DNA from: Nostoc sp. CHAB 5836
Lineage (GTDB): Bacteria; Cyanobacteriota; Cyanobacteriia; Cyanobacteriales; Nostocaceae
Assembly (NCBI RefSeq): GCF_020829445.1
Contig: NZ_JAIVFV010000011.1
Coordinates: 1 to 64,000 of the forward strand
Direction of reading: 5' to 3'
DNA length: 64,000 nucleotides
Under the pieces are notes generated by a model that worked only from the letters and a program-made list of their open reading frames with translations, searched no databases and was not told the DNA's origin. The position numbers and the translations under genes are program-made. Position 1 is the first letter of the stretch; every line of letters starts with the position of its first letter. Shown one piece after another: positions 26,471 through 36,657 of this stretch.

Positions 26471-26980
26471 ATGGCTATTATTTACGGCACCTCGTTCAGC
26501 GATATAATTGATGGCACCAGCGGTAACGACCTTATCTTTGGCTATCCCAATGGCTCTGGCTTCTTGGATTACGATGGCTACGATAATTTGTATGGCTATG
26601 GTGGCAACGATACATTGTACGGCGGTAATCAGAGTGACATCCTTTATGGCGGTAGTGGTAACGATGTATTGATTGGCTCTAGAAACAGTGACCTAGTAGA
26701 ATACGACACCCTGGTTGGTGGTGCTGGTTTTGATATTTTTGAACTTGGCGGTTCCTACGGTGTTCAATACGATGGTAATGGTTACGCTACCATTACTGAC
26801 TGGAGCCCCTCTTCTGATGTCATTCAACTTGGGGGTTTATCTAGTCTATACTCTTTCGGGTATTCAGACTTGAGTGGCGGTTCGGCTCTAGACACACAAA
26901 TTTACTATGGCATTGACTTGATTGCTAACGTTCAAGACACTACCAATGTAAGTTTCTCTAGAGACTTCGTCTTTGCCTAG
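26471..26980 (+). CDS. Small RTX-like calcium-binding-repeat protein
   Basis: A 169-aa protein with hemolysin-type GGxGxDxLx repeats in residues about 8-85 (TSGNDLIFGYPNG, GYGGNDTLYGGNQSDILYGGSGNDVLIG). A C-terminal beta-rich part follows (DIFELGG...YATITDWSPSSDVIQLGG...DLIANVQDT). This C-terminal unit is common in cyanobacterial RTX proteins secreted by type I systems. No signal peptide is seen, which agrees with that route. The strong AAGGAG site supports the start. A decayed copy of its end lies 580 bp downstream. Confidence 0.85.
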   Translation: MAIIYGTSFSDIIDGTSGNDLIFGYPNGSGFLDYDGYDNLYGYGGNDTLYGGNQSDILYGGSGNDVLIGSRNSDLVEYDTLVGGAGFDIFELGGSYGVQYDGNGYATITDWSPSSDVIQLGGLSSLYSFGYSDLSGGSALDTQIYYGIDLIANVQDTTNVSFSRDFVFA

Positions 26981-27017
26981 TTAGCATTTTGTTCGCCCGG
27001 AAATGCATTCGTGCTTA

Positions 27018-27159
27018 GAGGGTGTTTTAAAAGTCCCGAAAGCTATAATTTTGCAGTTCTGCACTAGATTAAGTGCAACACCAAATCAAGGTTTCTCCAT
27101 GTATTGAAATCTTTTGTAGTGCTAATTATCAGAGCAAAAGACTCTTTTAAAACATCCTC
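27018..27159. mobile_element. 142-bp MITE with TTA target duplication
   Basis: Ends are GAGGGTGTTTTAAAAGTC and its inverse GACTCTTTTAAAACATCCTC. Both sides carry TTA (27,015-27,017 and 27,160-27,162). The duplicated region around 27,680 has the same flanks without the element: ...GCTTAAAAGTGTGCGATCGCA. The insertion is thus defined to the base. A 3-bp T-N-A duplication is typical of some IS5-family subgroups, so the parent is probably an IS5-type element. Confidence 0.92.
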
Positions 27160-27204
27160 TTAAAAGTGTGCGATCGCATTTTTGCACATCAGCAAAGCTG
27201 TTAG

Positions 27205-27335
27205 TAAGTACGTTGGCACGAAAAAAGTCAAGTATGTTACGAAACGTAAATAAGCTTAAAGCCTTTACTAATGACCAATGACAAAGGACAAATGACAGCC
27301 TTAGCCAGTTAACTTTAATTGCGCCAACCTACTTA
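27205..27335. repeat. 131-bp TAAGTA...TACTTA element, copy 3
   Basis: Exactly 131 bp, almost identical to copy 2 (20,612-20,742), including the core AAAGTCAAGTATGTTACG and GCCTTTACTAATGACCAA. Same orientation as copy 2. The near identity suggests recent spread or gene conversion between these two. Confidence 0.88.
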
Positions 27336-27351
27336 ACACAAACTAGTTTTT

Positions 27352-27402
27352 AACAAACTCTAAGGGTAGAACACCATAAATATCCTACCCTTAGAGTTTG
27401 TT
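27352..27402. repeat. Perfect 18-bp inverted repeat
   Basis: AACAAACTCTAAGGGTAG (27,352-27,369) and its exact inverse (27,385-27,402) are separated by 15 bases. On the right the sequence continues TTGAAAAGTC, as in the GAGGNTGTTT element ends. It is likely another minimal MITE, or a terminator; no gene end lies close. Confidence 0.75.
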
Positions 27403-27552
27403 TGAAAAGTCTAATTTATTAGGGTATGAACCCAAAAATTATTTTAATCTAAAATCCCAAACTTATTAATTAAATGTCAGCCATACTTATGACGCTTTAG
27501 TTTTAATATTAATTTTTTATTTTGGCCATTTGTCTACACTTTTTTGAACTCT

Positions 27553-27658
27553 ATGGTGGAGCGGGCAACGACACAAATTTACTATTTTAATGACTTGATT
27601 GCTGTCGTTCAAGACACCACTAATGCCAGTATCTTCAGAGACTTCAAGTTTGTTTAGT
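27553..27658 (+). pseudogene. Decayed copy of the RTX-like gene 3' end
   Basis: The sequence aligns with the end of the gene at 26,471. GGTGGAGCGGGCAACGAC is joined, out of frame, to a stretch reading IYYFNDLIAVVQDTTNASIFRDFKFV-stop, against IYYGIDLIANVQDTTNVSFSRDFVFA-stop in the intact gene. The downstream DNA is also shared (TTGTTCGCCC, AAATGCATT, GCTTAAAAGTGTGCGATCGC). This is a partial gene duplication with an internal deletion; it cannot be expressed as a whole protein. Confidence 0.9.
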
Positions 27659-27745
27659 CAGGACTTTGTTCGCCCAAAAATGCATTGGCGCTTAAAAGTG
27701 TGCGATCGCACCCAATGCCGATAGTAAATGCGACGACCTACTTAA

Positions 27746-27907
27746 CAGTACTATAGCGGTTCTCGTTTGTATGCAACACAGTTTGACCTCTCTCCAAACC
27801 TCTCTCCTAAAAGGAGAGAGGCTTTGAATCTTACTCCCCAACGCTAGTAGGGAAGGGGTTGGGGGTTAGGTCTGTATTGCACCCAAGTGAGAACCGCTAT
27901 AGTACTG
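27746..27907. repeat. CAGTACTATAGCGGTTCTC element
   Basis: A 162-bp unit with 19-bp perfect inverted ends (CAGTACTATAGCGGTTCTC and its inverse). Inside is a second palindrome of CCTCTCTCCTAAAAGGAGAGAGG. ATAGCGGTTCTC-type ends return in the element at 27,941-28,035 and as a single end near 40,125. Confidence 0.85.
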
Positions 27908-27940
27908 CTGGGCAAAAATCTATCTACGATGTCAATTAAT

Positions 27941-28035
27941 TATAGCGGTTCTCGATCTAGTGAGGTACGTTTTCAAAGCTACTAACCTTGCTAAACAAGA
28001 TTTGGGTGTACCTCAGTAGACTAAGAAACGCTATA
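27941..28035. repeat. TATAGCGGTTCTC...GAAACGCTATA element
   Basis: A 95-bp unit whose ends resemble those of the neighbour at 27,746, with inner arms GAGGTAC and GTACCTC. It lies between that element and the end of hetR, and its palindrome may help terminate hetR transcription. Confidence 0.7.
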
Positions 28036-28084
28036 AACCAGGGGTTTAAGCCCCTTTTTAAGGTAGGCAAACTTGTGCCACACT

Positions 28085-29011
<927 letters not shown>

Positions 29012-30250
29012 TTACACAGTTTTTAATCGAGTGAGAATAGGTAGTATACACCTGGCTGAAGGCTATCTTGACTTCAGACTATATTAGTATGCGATAACTA
29101 TGAGATCCGTGGTAGCAAAGACTACCATTTTCACATATTTATTTTCTGGTACAAAAGCAGATTCGGTGGTTGTGACTATAACTGTCTGGAGCATCTGATC
29201 CGAAAATTACAGACATCACTAGGTTCCGCTTGACCAAGCCCTTTAGGTAGAGAAAAGGCAATAGTCGTAAAATCCTTCCTAAATACTGGGTTCAGAGCAA
29301 CTAAATATCTGAAAAGAGGTAAAAACATTTTTTTTCGAGACACTTAGTGCCAGAAAAAATACATTCTTATACAAATCCCCCAATTTTAGTTATGGGGATT
29401 TCCCTATTAAGAGTTGCCCTTTCCCTATTCCCTTTTAAGGCGGTTTACCTCCCAAAAATCAGCTGTGTTGCAAGTAATGTACAAAGCCTTCAGTTCTCTG
29501 GGGTTTTTCTCATCTTTCAAGAGGAATAACATCAAGCTACTTACACCTTATTATGGCACTATATCGACTCGGAGTAAAAACTAGTTTGCGAAGTTCATCT
29601 GGGATATTTGTGACTCGGAAAAGATGGGTTTTTCAGCTTTGGCGAATTATTTGTAGTACACAGATGTCTAGAAATAATTGGGATTGGTATAAAAAGAAAT
29701 CGCTTACCAGGTGTAGCCCCAATTTAGAGGTTGAGCCATATAGCTCGTTGTAAACTTCTGGACTGTCTGAGCGATCGCAGACTAGATTCACTAGTATTGG
29801 ACGGCAGAAATAAACATACCATCTTACGAAACACAAAAAGTAAGTGGGCGTAAACAATTAAAGATTTGTATTGACTTAGCGTGGAAACAAAGGTTTAACC
29901 TATGAGCGACTAACTTTACCGTTCAGTAAGGGCTTCAGCCCTCAATACCAGACGATTTAATTAATTTCACATTGCTTAATATAGGTTAATTTATTCTTGC
30001 CCACTGACTTAGTCTCCCACGCTGAAAAAACGGGTTACTCGAAATATGTTTGCTACTTCTTCATCTCCTAGTTCCAAAAGGTCATGCAATGGTCTTAACT
30101 CCTTGCCAATTTCCTGTGTGAGCAAGTACTCATGCTCAATTGCTAGAGTTAGTACTACTCATACTGCTTATATATACGTGTTTTCCCTACCTGTATCAGG
30201 CTAAATCCCTAAAAATATATTACAAGTCAAGTTATTCTGATTACTGCTTA

Positions 30251-30381
30251 TAAGTAGGTCGGCGCAATTAAAGCTAACTGACTAAGGCTGTCATTTGTCA
30301 TTTGTCCTTCTTCATTTACAAGGGTTTTAAGCTTATTTACGTTTCGTAACATATTTATGTTTTTTCGCGCCAACTTACTTA
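30251..30381. repeat. 131-bp TAAGTA...TACTTA element, copy 4
   Basis: Exactly 131 bp. It starts TAAGTAGGTCGGCGC and ends GCGCCAACTTACTTA, the best-conserved termini in the family. Adjacent TA dinucleotides are part of the ends. Confidence 0.88.
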
Positions 30382-30436
30382 TACCAATGGGCTTGGGTTA
30401 AGCATCTGCATGGAATACAGGATTGCTTATGGATTT

Positions 30437-30492
30437 GACACTCCTCACGCCTAAAGGCGGGGGATTCCAGCGTCACTGACGTTCCTTGCTTT
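30437..30492. mobile_element. IS200/IS605-type end remnant
   Basis: TTTGACACTCCTCACGCCTAAAGGCGGGGGATTCC contains the hairpin CGCCTAAAGGCG followed by GGGGATTCC, a form familiar from ends of cyanobacterial IS200/IS605 elements. No tnpA or tnpB accompanies it. Probably a scar. Confidence 0.45.
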
Positions 30493-30532
30493 TACAGGTC
30501 TCCACCATACTTAAGCTGATTGAATTCACCAT

Positions 30533-32869
30533 TTAATTCGTGGGATTAGAGGGTTTAACCTGATTTCGCATTGTTTCAAAGCTGAAAGCAGCCGCGCCAA
30601 AGGTGACTAATAACACTCCGATAACTTGCACAATCTCCAAATTTTCTTGAATGATTAACCCGGCGAAAATCACTGTTAAAACTGGGATGCTACAACCGAT
30701 GAACGCCGATCGCGAGGCACCTAGTTTACTGATGCCAACATTGTTTAGCAAATAGCCAGCAAGAGTCAGGACACCCAAAATAAATGCACTTAAAACCAGT
30801 TCCAGCATCTTAGAGGGGTCAACAATTACCAAATTCCAAGTGCTTGGTAAAGGTAACATCAAGCAGATAAAGCTCAACAACAACATGGTCACGAAGTTAA
30901 TTAAAGTAAAAGTCACAGGATGCAGTTTGCTAGCACAAACCCGTGTCAGAATTATGTAGGCAGCAAAAGCCACACCCGAAAGAATAGCGGTGCTGTTTCC
31001 TAGTGAAGCATTACTCATACCGATGCTGGGAGAACCGCCTAAAACCAACAATTCACCGCCGCAAATTGCGGCGATCGCGCCGATGCGGAATATGGTAGGG
31101 CGATCGCGAAACAGAAACCACGATAATAGACCACTAACCATTGGATAGATAAAGAACAGTGCGATCGCCATTCCAGTTTTGACTTGAGCGATCGCAGTGT
31201 AGATTAGCACCTGAGACAAAAACAAAAAGCACCCACTTACAATCGACAAAATCAAAATCTGCTTGGTAGCTGCATTCGCAGGTGTGGGATTTCCTCGCAC
31301 TGAAGCGGTCAAGTTTTCCAAGTCTTGCCACAATCTAGAATGAAGTATGGGAGACAACAGTACCATCAGTGGAACTACCACCATAAACCTGAGGGTCAAA
31401 ATTAACAGAGTATTGCCCAAAGTCGGCGGCAGCAAGCGCTCCACCTCTAATACTCCCAAAATTTGGGAACCTTCGTGGAAAATCACCTTGATGGCTACGT
31501 TATAAAGTGACGATACCACTGCCGATAAGACAATCAGCAAAAAACCGATTTGGAGCGATGATAAGCCGGAGGAATTACGCGATCGTGATTGTGGGGGTTT
31601 TGCTTGTGGCTGCGGCTGTACCGCAGTGGTCGATGAGGATTTAGCTTTGCTCGGTGATACGTTCCTGCGGAGGAGAGAAATTTGTTCAGCTGCGTTTCTC
31701 CTTACAGGAGGTGGTATTGCTCCCGGCTCTGGCACAGATGCAGTCGGTGGCTCTGATGTCGTTTCCTTTGGCGATAAGTCCTGATTGAGGACAGAAATTG
31801 GTTCGGTGGTATTGTCCTTTGGTAGCGGAACTACAGCCGCGATCGCCTCTGATGTCGTTTCTTTTTGGGACAAGTCGATGCTGGGGAGAGAAATTGGGTT
31901 GGTGGCGTTTTCTTGGACAACCATCGCCTCTGATGTTGTTTCCCTTTGGGACAAGTCGATGCTGGGGAGAGAAATTGGGTTGGTGGCGCTTTCTTGGACA
32001 ACCATCGCCTCTGATGTTGTTTCCCTTTGGGACAAGTCGATGCTGGGGAGAGAAATTGGGTTGGTGGCGCTTTCTTGGACAACCATCGCCTCTGATGTTG
32101 TTTCCCTTGGTGAAAATTTATTAGCGATCGGGGAAATTGGCTCAGGGGAATTTCTTACTACTTCGCCAAACTGTGGCGGGGACGTCTCAAGAGAACTGTT
32201 TTTTTCTGGCTCCCTAAACTGCAAAACAGTCGGTGTACTTGCTGTTGCTGGTTTGCGTGAAGCTTCTTCTATAGTTTTTTCTAGTTCTCCATGCAGGCGA
32301 TTAACAAACTCCGTCAAAATCGTTTCCCCTTGCTGCTGCTGGCTGTACATCCGTGACAACTGTTGGGAAAGATTACTTTGATAGTTCTTCAGTTCTTGTT
32401 GCAGGGAGTTAAAAGTAACAGTAACGGTGTCATCCAAGCTGTCAAACATATGTTCGACTTTTGCATTGATTTCACCGACTACATTGCTGCTCACTTCAGC
32501 AGACTTTAGTGCAGCTTGTTCGTAAGATTTGCCCTCCGTGGTTTGGTTAGCTAAATTTGCCAGAGAGGATTGCAGTTGTGAAGATATATGCTTTGCCAGA
32601 ACTTCTGCCAGTTGACGAATTAACACTTGTTGCTCAGTGATTTGGCGCACTTGTTGTAAATGCTCTTTTTCCTCAACCAAGCTTTGAATTTCATCAGATA
32701 ATCGATTTTTTTCTGACTGAAGCCGCTTTACGTCTTCCTGCAACCCTCTGAGGACATTTTGCTGAAGATTTTCTAAATCTTCAACTACAGCCCAAAGGGC
32801 ATTTTCTGCTGCTCTAGATAGCTCACCTCTGACTCTCGGGTTTTCTGGTTGCTTCTCGAATCGCCCCAT
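30533..32869 (-). CDS. DMT/EamA transporter with long N-terminal coiled-coil and repeat linker
   Basis: A 778-aa fusion. Residues about 15-210 are a charged coiled coil (NALWAVVEDLENLQQNVLRGLQ..., QSEKNRLSDEIQSLVEEKEH). Residues about 255-350 are a low-complexity linker with three near-identical 27-aa repeats (RETTSEAMVVQESATNPI then SLPSIDLSQ) and decayed flanking units. From about 435 to the end is a drug/metabolite transporter (EamA) domain with ten hydrophobic helices and internal duplication. Ordinary EamA permeases are about 300 aa, so the first 430 residues are an addition. The coiled coil must be cytoplasmic if the N-terminus of the permease is inside, and could tether the transporter to a partner. 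Substrate is unknown. Confidence 0.85.
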   Translation of the reverse strand: MGRFEKQPENPRVRGELSRAAENALWAVVEDLENLQQNVLRGLQEDVKRLQSEKNRLSDEIQSLVEEKEHLQQVRQITEQQVLIRQLAEVLAKHISSQLQSSLANLANQTTEGKSYEQAALKSAEVSSNVVGEINAKVEHMFDSLDDTVTVTFNSLQQELKNYQSNLSQQLSRMYSQQQQGETILTEFVNRLHGELEKTIEEASRKPATASTPTVLQFREPEKNSSLETSPPQFGEVVRNSPEPISPIANKFSPRETTSEAMVVQESATNPISLPSIDLSQRETTSEAMVVQESATNPISLPSIDLSQRETTSEAMVVQENATNPISLPSIDLSQKETTSEAIAAVVPLPKDNTTEPISVLNQDLSPKETTSEPPTASVPEPGAIPPPVRRNAAEQISLLRRNVSPSKAKSSSTTAVQPQPQAKPPQSRSRNSSGLSSLQIGFLLIVLSAVVSSLYNVAIKVIFHEGSQILGVLEVERLLPPTLGNTLLILTLRFMVVVPLMVLLSPILHSRLWQDLENLTASVRGNPTPANAATKQILILSIVSGCFLFLSQVLIYTAIAQVKTGMAIALFFIYPMVSGLLSWFLFRDRPTIFRIGAIAAICGGELLVLGGSPSIGMSNASLGNSTAILSGVAFAAYIILTRVCASKLHPVTFTLINFVTMLLLSFICLMLPLPSTWNLVIVDPSKMLELVLSAFILGVLTLAGYLLNNVGISKLGASRSAFIGCSIPVLTVIFAGLIIQENLEIVQVIGVLLVTFGAAAFSFETMRNQVKPSNPTN
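31850..32110. repeat. 81-bp in-frame tandem repeat inside the EamA fusion gene
   Basis: Three copies of an 81-bp unit, marked by GGGACAAGTCGATGCTGGGG, encode the 27-aa protein repeats. The copies differ at only a few bases, suggesting recent expansion. Degenerate units lie on both sides. Length variation between strains is likely. Confidence 0.9.
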
Positions 32870-33080
32870 TAGCTTCTAACCTCTAACACCTTGACGATAA
32901 AGCTGCTTCCGGTACACTTTATTGGCGCTCATCCTAATTTCCTGTATTTTGTCAGATAAATTAAAAATTTTAACAGTACTTCCGCATTTCAACGTAATTC
33001 TGTCATACTGGAGACAGCTTGGCAAAACATCAAATTTTCGCTATCGGTGACTACACCGTGTTCTATTCAACATTTACAAG

Positions 33081-33211
33081 TAAGTAGGTCGGCGCAATTA
33101 AAACTAACTGACTAAGGCTGTCATTTGTCCTTTGTCATTGGTCACTAGTAAAGATTTTAAGGCTATTTACGTTTCGTAACATACTTTGATTTTTTCGTGC
33201 CAACTTACTTA
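33081..33211. repeat. 131-bp TAAGTA...TACTTA element, copy 5
   Basis: Exactly 131 bp with the canonical ends TAAGTAGGTCGGCGC and GTGCCAACTTACTTA. It follows ATTTACAAG on the left and precedes TTTGGTCATTGG on the right. A TTCGACTT repeat piece follows at 33,232. Confidence 0.88.
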
Positions 33212-33707
33212 TTTGGTCATTGGATTTTGGACTTCGACTTCTCTCCGAGACGCTACGTGAACGGTCAGTCGAAGGGGTTTTGGAATGATCCCCACGAATG
33301 GAAGTCCCTTGAACTAAGACTTTTTTGCCCAGTTTAATTTCCATCAATTCTTATTTGCCCATGAGATTTTTACTTCTCAAAAAATCTCACTCCAAATCAA
33401 CACTTATTCTTTTGGTGTCAATAGTAATTGTCTAAAGACTTGCAGATGCGTGGGCGCAAAGCGGCTTGATCCCAGACATAGCCACAAAATTGTTTGACTT
33501 GCGAAACTATCTGTAAATTCGTCTGGATCTAACTTGTGTAATGTAACTTGTGCGACAGTTTATATCTCTAAATGGAGATTACATTATCTATCTGTGGAAA
33601 TTCTAAGTTACGCTATCCCCTGCACAACATTCTAATGAATCAGCAGCAATTCTGCAAAAACACACTGTCATTTGTCATTCGTCATTCGTCATTCGTCATT
33701 TGTCATT

Positions 33708-33799
33708 AGACATCTCCATAAATTAAATATGCTTTACCCAGAACCCTTGTAGAGACGTAGCAGTGCTACGTCAAAACAATTCTTTTTCACCAGGTGTCT
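33708..33799. repeat. AGACATCTCC...AGGTGTCT element
   Basis: A 92-bp copy of the family at 20,513 with the same ATTAAATATGC-TTTACCCAGAACCCTTGTAGAGACG inside. Its right side runs straight into the right half of a 131-bp element, so it probably inserted into that element or recombined with it. Confidence 0.78.
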
Positions 33800-34061
33800 A
33801 TTTGTCATTAGTAAGGGTTTTAAGCTTATTTACGTTTCGTAATATACTTAAGTTTTTTCGCACCAACGTACTTAGAGGAAAAAGTTAGGAAAATATTAAT
33901 AATTCTTAGAGCTTATTTATAAAGTAAATATTAAGTAGGGTGTGTTACGGCTGTGTAGGAATTTGAGGGTTTGAGAAAGTCTAATTTAGCCGCAGGGCAC
34001 CATATCTCCAGGTGCCGTACACGAGAGCTTTAACCCACTCTACAATTTAAGGTTTACTTTC

Positions 34062-34198
34062 AATACTGCTCGGTTAAGAAAAATCGTAGGTTGGGTTGAG
34101 GCTCTGCGAAACCCAACAAAGCCCCCCAAATGTTGGGTTTCGTTCCTCAACCCAACCTACACGGGTTAAGGTTTTTGGGCAAAACCTGCGCAGTATTG
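34062..34198. repeat. Nested palindrome with GTAGGTTGGGTTGAGG arms
   Basis: The outer ends CAATACTGC and GCAGTATTG enclose perfect 16-bp inner arms (GTAGGTTGGGTTGAGG at 34,086 and its inverse ending 34,160). It lies just past the stop codon of the phosphate transporter gene and may end its transcript. CAATACTGC also appears singly near 44,699. Confidence 0.75.
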
Positions 34199-34216
34199 GG
34201 TTTACTTTATAAATTC

Positions 34217-35536
34217 TTAGAATAATAAAATCCGGGCGATGCTAAAGATGACAGCGCTAAGAACAGAACTCACGGGAATTGTAATTAGCCATGCGGCGGC
34301 AATGCCTTTTAGTGTTTGGAACTTAATCGACTTGATATTTTGTACTAGTCCAACACCAACTACACCCCCGATGAGAGCGTGAGAAGTGGAGACTGGTAAA
34401 CCTAGCCGGGAAGCAATTAGGATCGTGGTAGCAGTCGCAAGTTCGGCACAAAATCCACTACTAGGTTGCAAGGTAATAATGTTTTCGCCAATAGTGGCAA
34501 TGACTTTTTTACCCCAGACAGCTAAACCGCCAACAATTCCAGCACCACCAAGAATTAAAATCCAAAGGGGGATGGTGATACCGTCTAGAGGTACGCTACC
34601 AGTGCGATTGATGTAGACGATCGCAGCTAAAGGAGCGATCGCATTTCCGACATCGTTAGAACCATGAGCAAAGGCTACAAAGCAAGCACTTAGGAGTTGG
34701 AATCGCGCAAATAAGCTTTCTACGGGATTGGGGATTGGGGAAGCTGGGGACTCTGGAGGGGATAAGGGGTAATGGATAGTGGGGAGTAGTTCTTCCTTGT
34801 CCCCCTCATTTCCCCTATCTTCCAATTGTCGCCAACTAATGATTGTGAGTCCAACTGCTGCTATTGCACCCGTTAACAGTGGAATGTCGTAAGCAGGGAT
34901 GTTGAAACCAACTTGATCAATGACCAAATTGGTTAACGGTTTTGTCAGCGATGGTAATACAATCACGCCGAATACACTTAGTAGCAGAGTACTCAACCAG
35001 GGAATCCACTCTTGTAACTGCACTATTTGATTCGGTTGATCCAAAATCCAGTACTTGATTTGACTGTAGAATAGAGCAGCGATCGCACCACTAATTAACG
35101 GCGTTAAAATCCAGGCAATTGTGATCAAGCCAATTGATGACCAATCAATCGCACCTACTCCTAAAGCTACCCAACTAAATCCCGCGATCGCACCAACAAC
35201 CGCATGAGAAGATGACACTGGTAAACCGCGCGATGTGGCAATTTGTAACCACACACCACAAGAAATTAGCACCGTTACCATCCCAGTAACCAATATTTGG
35301 GGCGTAGTAGCGAATAAAGCGGGATTGGCAATTTTCGTTGCTAGAGTTTCCGTTACCTCATGCCCAAACAACACAGCACCCGTAAACTCTAAAACCCCAG
35401 CAATTATTATCGCTTGTTTGAGGGTGACAGCTTTAGAACCTACAGAAGTGCCCATCGCATTAGCAACATCGTTTGCTCCGAGATTCCAGGCGACGTAGAA
35501 AGCTAGTAGAGCGACGAAAAGTAGGGTGTAGGACAT
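34217..35536 (-). CDS. PiT-family inorganic phosphate transporter
   Basis: A 439-aa membrane protein of the PiT family (Pi:H+ or Pi:Na+ symport, low affinity; some members move sulfate). The duplicated signature GANDVANAMGTSVGSKA (N-terminal half) and GSNDVGNAIAPLAA (C-terminal half) is clear, as are the paired SRGLPVSSSHAVVGAI and SRLGLPVSTSHALIGGV motifs. A hydrophilic loop of about 40 residues (EELLPTIHYPLSPPESPASPIPNP) separates the halves. Ten to eleven hydrophobic segments are seen. No PhoU-like partner gene is next to it. Confidence 0.93.
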   Translation of the reverse strand: MSYTLLFVALLAFYVAWNLGANDVANAMGTSVGSKAVTLKQAIIIAGVLEFTGAVLFGHEVTETLATKIANPALFATTPQILVTGMVTVLISCGVWLQIATSRGLPVSSSHAVVGAIAGFSWVALGVGAIDWSSIGLITIAWILTPLISGAIAALFYSQIKYWILDQPNQIVQLQEWIPWLSTLLLSVFGVIVLPSLTKPLTNLVIDQVGFNIPAYDIPLLTGAIAAVGLTIISWRQLEDRGNEGDKEELLPTIHYPLSPPESPASPIPNPVESLFARFQLLSACFVAFAHGSNDVGNAIAPLAAIVYINRTGSVPLDGITIPLWILILGGAGIVGGLAVWGKKVIATIGENIITLQPSSGFCAELATATTILIASRLGLPVSTSHALIGGVVGVGLVQNIKSIKFQTLKGIAAAWLITIPVSSVLSAVIFSIARILLF

Positions 35537-35610
35537 TTAGGAGATGGGGGAGATGAGGGAGTTGGGGGAGATGAGGGAGTGATGGGAGTAAGATCCCCCT
35601 CATCACCCTT

Positions 35611-36657
35611 TTACGGATAAATTAAGATTTTATAAGTATCCGGTGTGGGTGCGATCGCCACTTCCACAGCTGCTGATAAATCTTTTAATGGATAGCGATC
35701 GCTAATCAATGCTTGCACATCAATGCGTTGATTAAATACAATATCAGCTGATAGATTCTGAAGCCGATAGGATGAACTGTAACTGCCTATCAAGTCAATT
35801 TCCCGACGATACAGGATATTGGGGTTGATGGGAATTTCTACCTCATCAGGGAATTCGGCGAAAAACAAGATTTTACCGCCTTTGCGCGTACAATCTAGTG
35901 CTTGAAAGAAAGCTTTTTCACTGGGAACAGCCAGCAAGGTGACATCAACACCCATTCCACCTGTGAGGGCATGAATTTTGGCTGTTAAATCGGCATCACG
36001 GGCATCAAAAGCTGCTTCTGCACCGACACTCAAGGCTTTATCAATTCTAGAAGGTAGTAAATCAGTGGCGATCGCTTTTGCTCCAAAATACTTCACCAAC
36101 ATGATAAACATTAACCCAATTGGCCCAGCACCGGTAACTAACACAGTTTGTCCCGGAGCAATTTGAGCTTTTTTTACTGCCTTTAAGCAGCAGTTAGTTG
36201 GTTCGACAAAACTTGCTTCTTCAAAACTGATATTTTCCGGGATGGGAATTAACCCGCCGTTTTGGACGATATGTCCGGGAATTTTGACATAATCGGCAAA
36301 ACCGCCGCCACTAGCATTAAAACCTGCGGTTGTGGAAATATTTTTGTAAACATCGCACATGGAAAAATTGTCATTAAGACAGTAGGTGCAACGCATACAG
36401 GGGATGTGGTGCATCACTGCTACTCGTTGTCCAACTTGCCAACCTTTAACATCATTGCCTAGTGCTGCGATCGTGCCGGCAGTTTCATGTCCAAAAATGC
36501 GCGGCGGTTCATACAGAGGATAACGAATTTTTTTAATATCGGACTGACACAACCCCACAACCCGCACCTGTACCAGCACTTCATCTGCTTCTAGGGCTGG
36601 AACTGGGATCTCTTCGTAAGAGAGTTGATTGACACCTCTAAATACCTGTGCTTTCAC
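35611..36657 (-). CDS. Zinc-dependent alcohol/sorbitol-type dehydrogenase (MDR family)
   Basis: A 348-aa medium-chain dehydrogenase. The catalytic-zinc region is VGLCQSDIKK and GHETAGTIAALG; the structural-zinc loop has four cysteines (C-MRC-TYC-LNDNFSMC); the Rossmann motif is VTGAGPIGLMFIMLVKYFGAKAIATD. These place it among the sorbitol/threonine-dehydrogenase-like MDR enzymes, NAD(P)-dependent oxidoreductases of alcohols or polyols. The substrate is not predictable. The start is GTG (CAC at 36,655-36,657), and no better ATG exists upstream. The phosphate transporter lies 74 bp downstream in the same direction, so joint transcription is possible. Confidence 0.88.
   Translation of the reverse strand: MKAQVFRGVNQLSYEEIPVPALEADEVLVQVRVVGLCQSDIKKIRYPLYEPPRIFGHETAGTIAALGNDVKGWQVGQRVAVMHHIPCMRCTYCLNDNFSMCDVYKNISTTAGFNASGGGFADYVKIPGHIVQNGGLIPIPENISFEEASFVEPTNCCLKAVKKAQIAPGQTVLVTGAGPIGLMFIMLVKYFGAKAIATDLLPSRIDKALSVGAEAAFDARDADLTAKIHALTGGMGVDVTLLAVPSEKAFFQALDCTRKGGKILFFAEFPDEVEIPINPNILYRREIDLIGSYSSSYRLQNLSADIVFNQRIDVQALISDRYPLKDLSAAVEVAIAPTPDTYKILIYP

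Larger units (their letters stand above)
32870..34216. other. 1.35-kb repeat-filled spacer
   Basis: No gene is seen. It contains a 131-bp element (33,081-33,211), an AGACATCT element (33,708-33,799) that replaces the left half of another TACTTA-ended copy (its right half runs to 33,874), and a GTCATTCGTCATT heptamer run near 33,665. The palindrome at 34,062-34,198 closes it. The stacked elements show that this spacer has been a repeated landing site. Confidence 0.7.

Noticed and set aside
29347-29857. Small frames in the hetR upstream region
   Set aside because: There is no recognisable domain, no ribosome site and poor codon pattern. The segment is better read as regulatory DNA.
31785-32381. 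198-aa plus-strand frame with repeats
   Set aside because: It mirrors the 81-bp repeats of the EamA fusion gene on the other strand.
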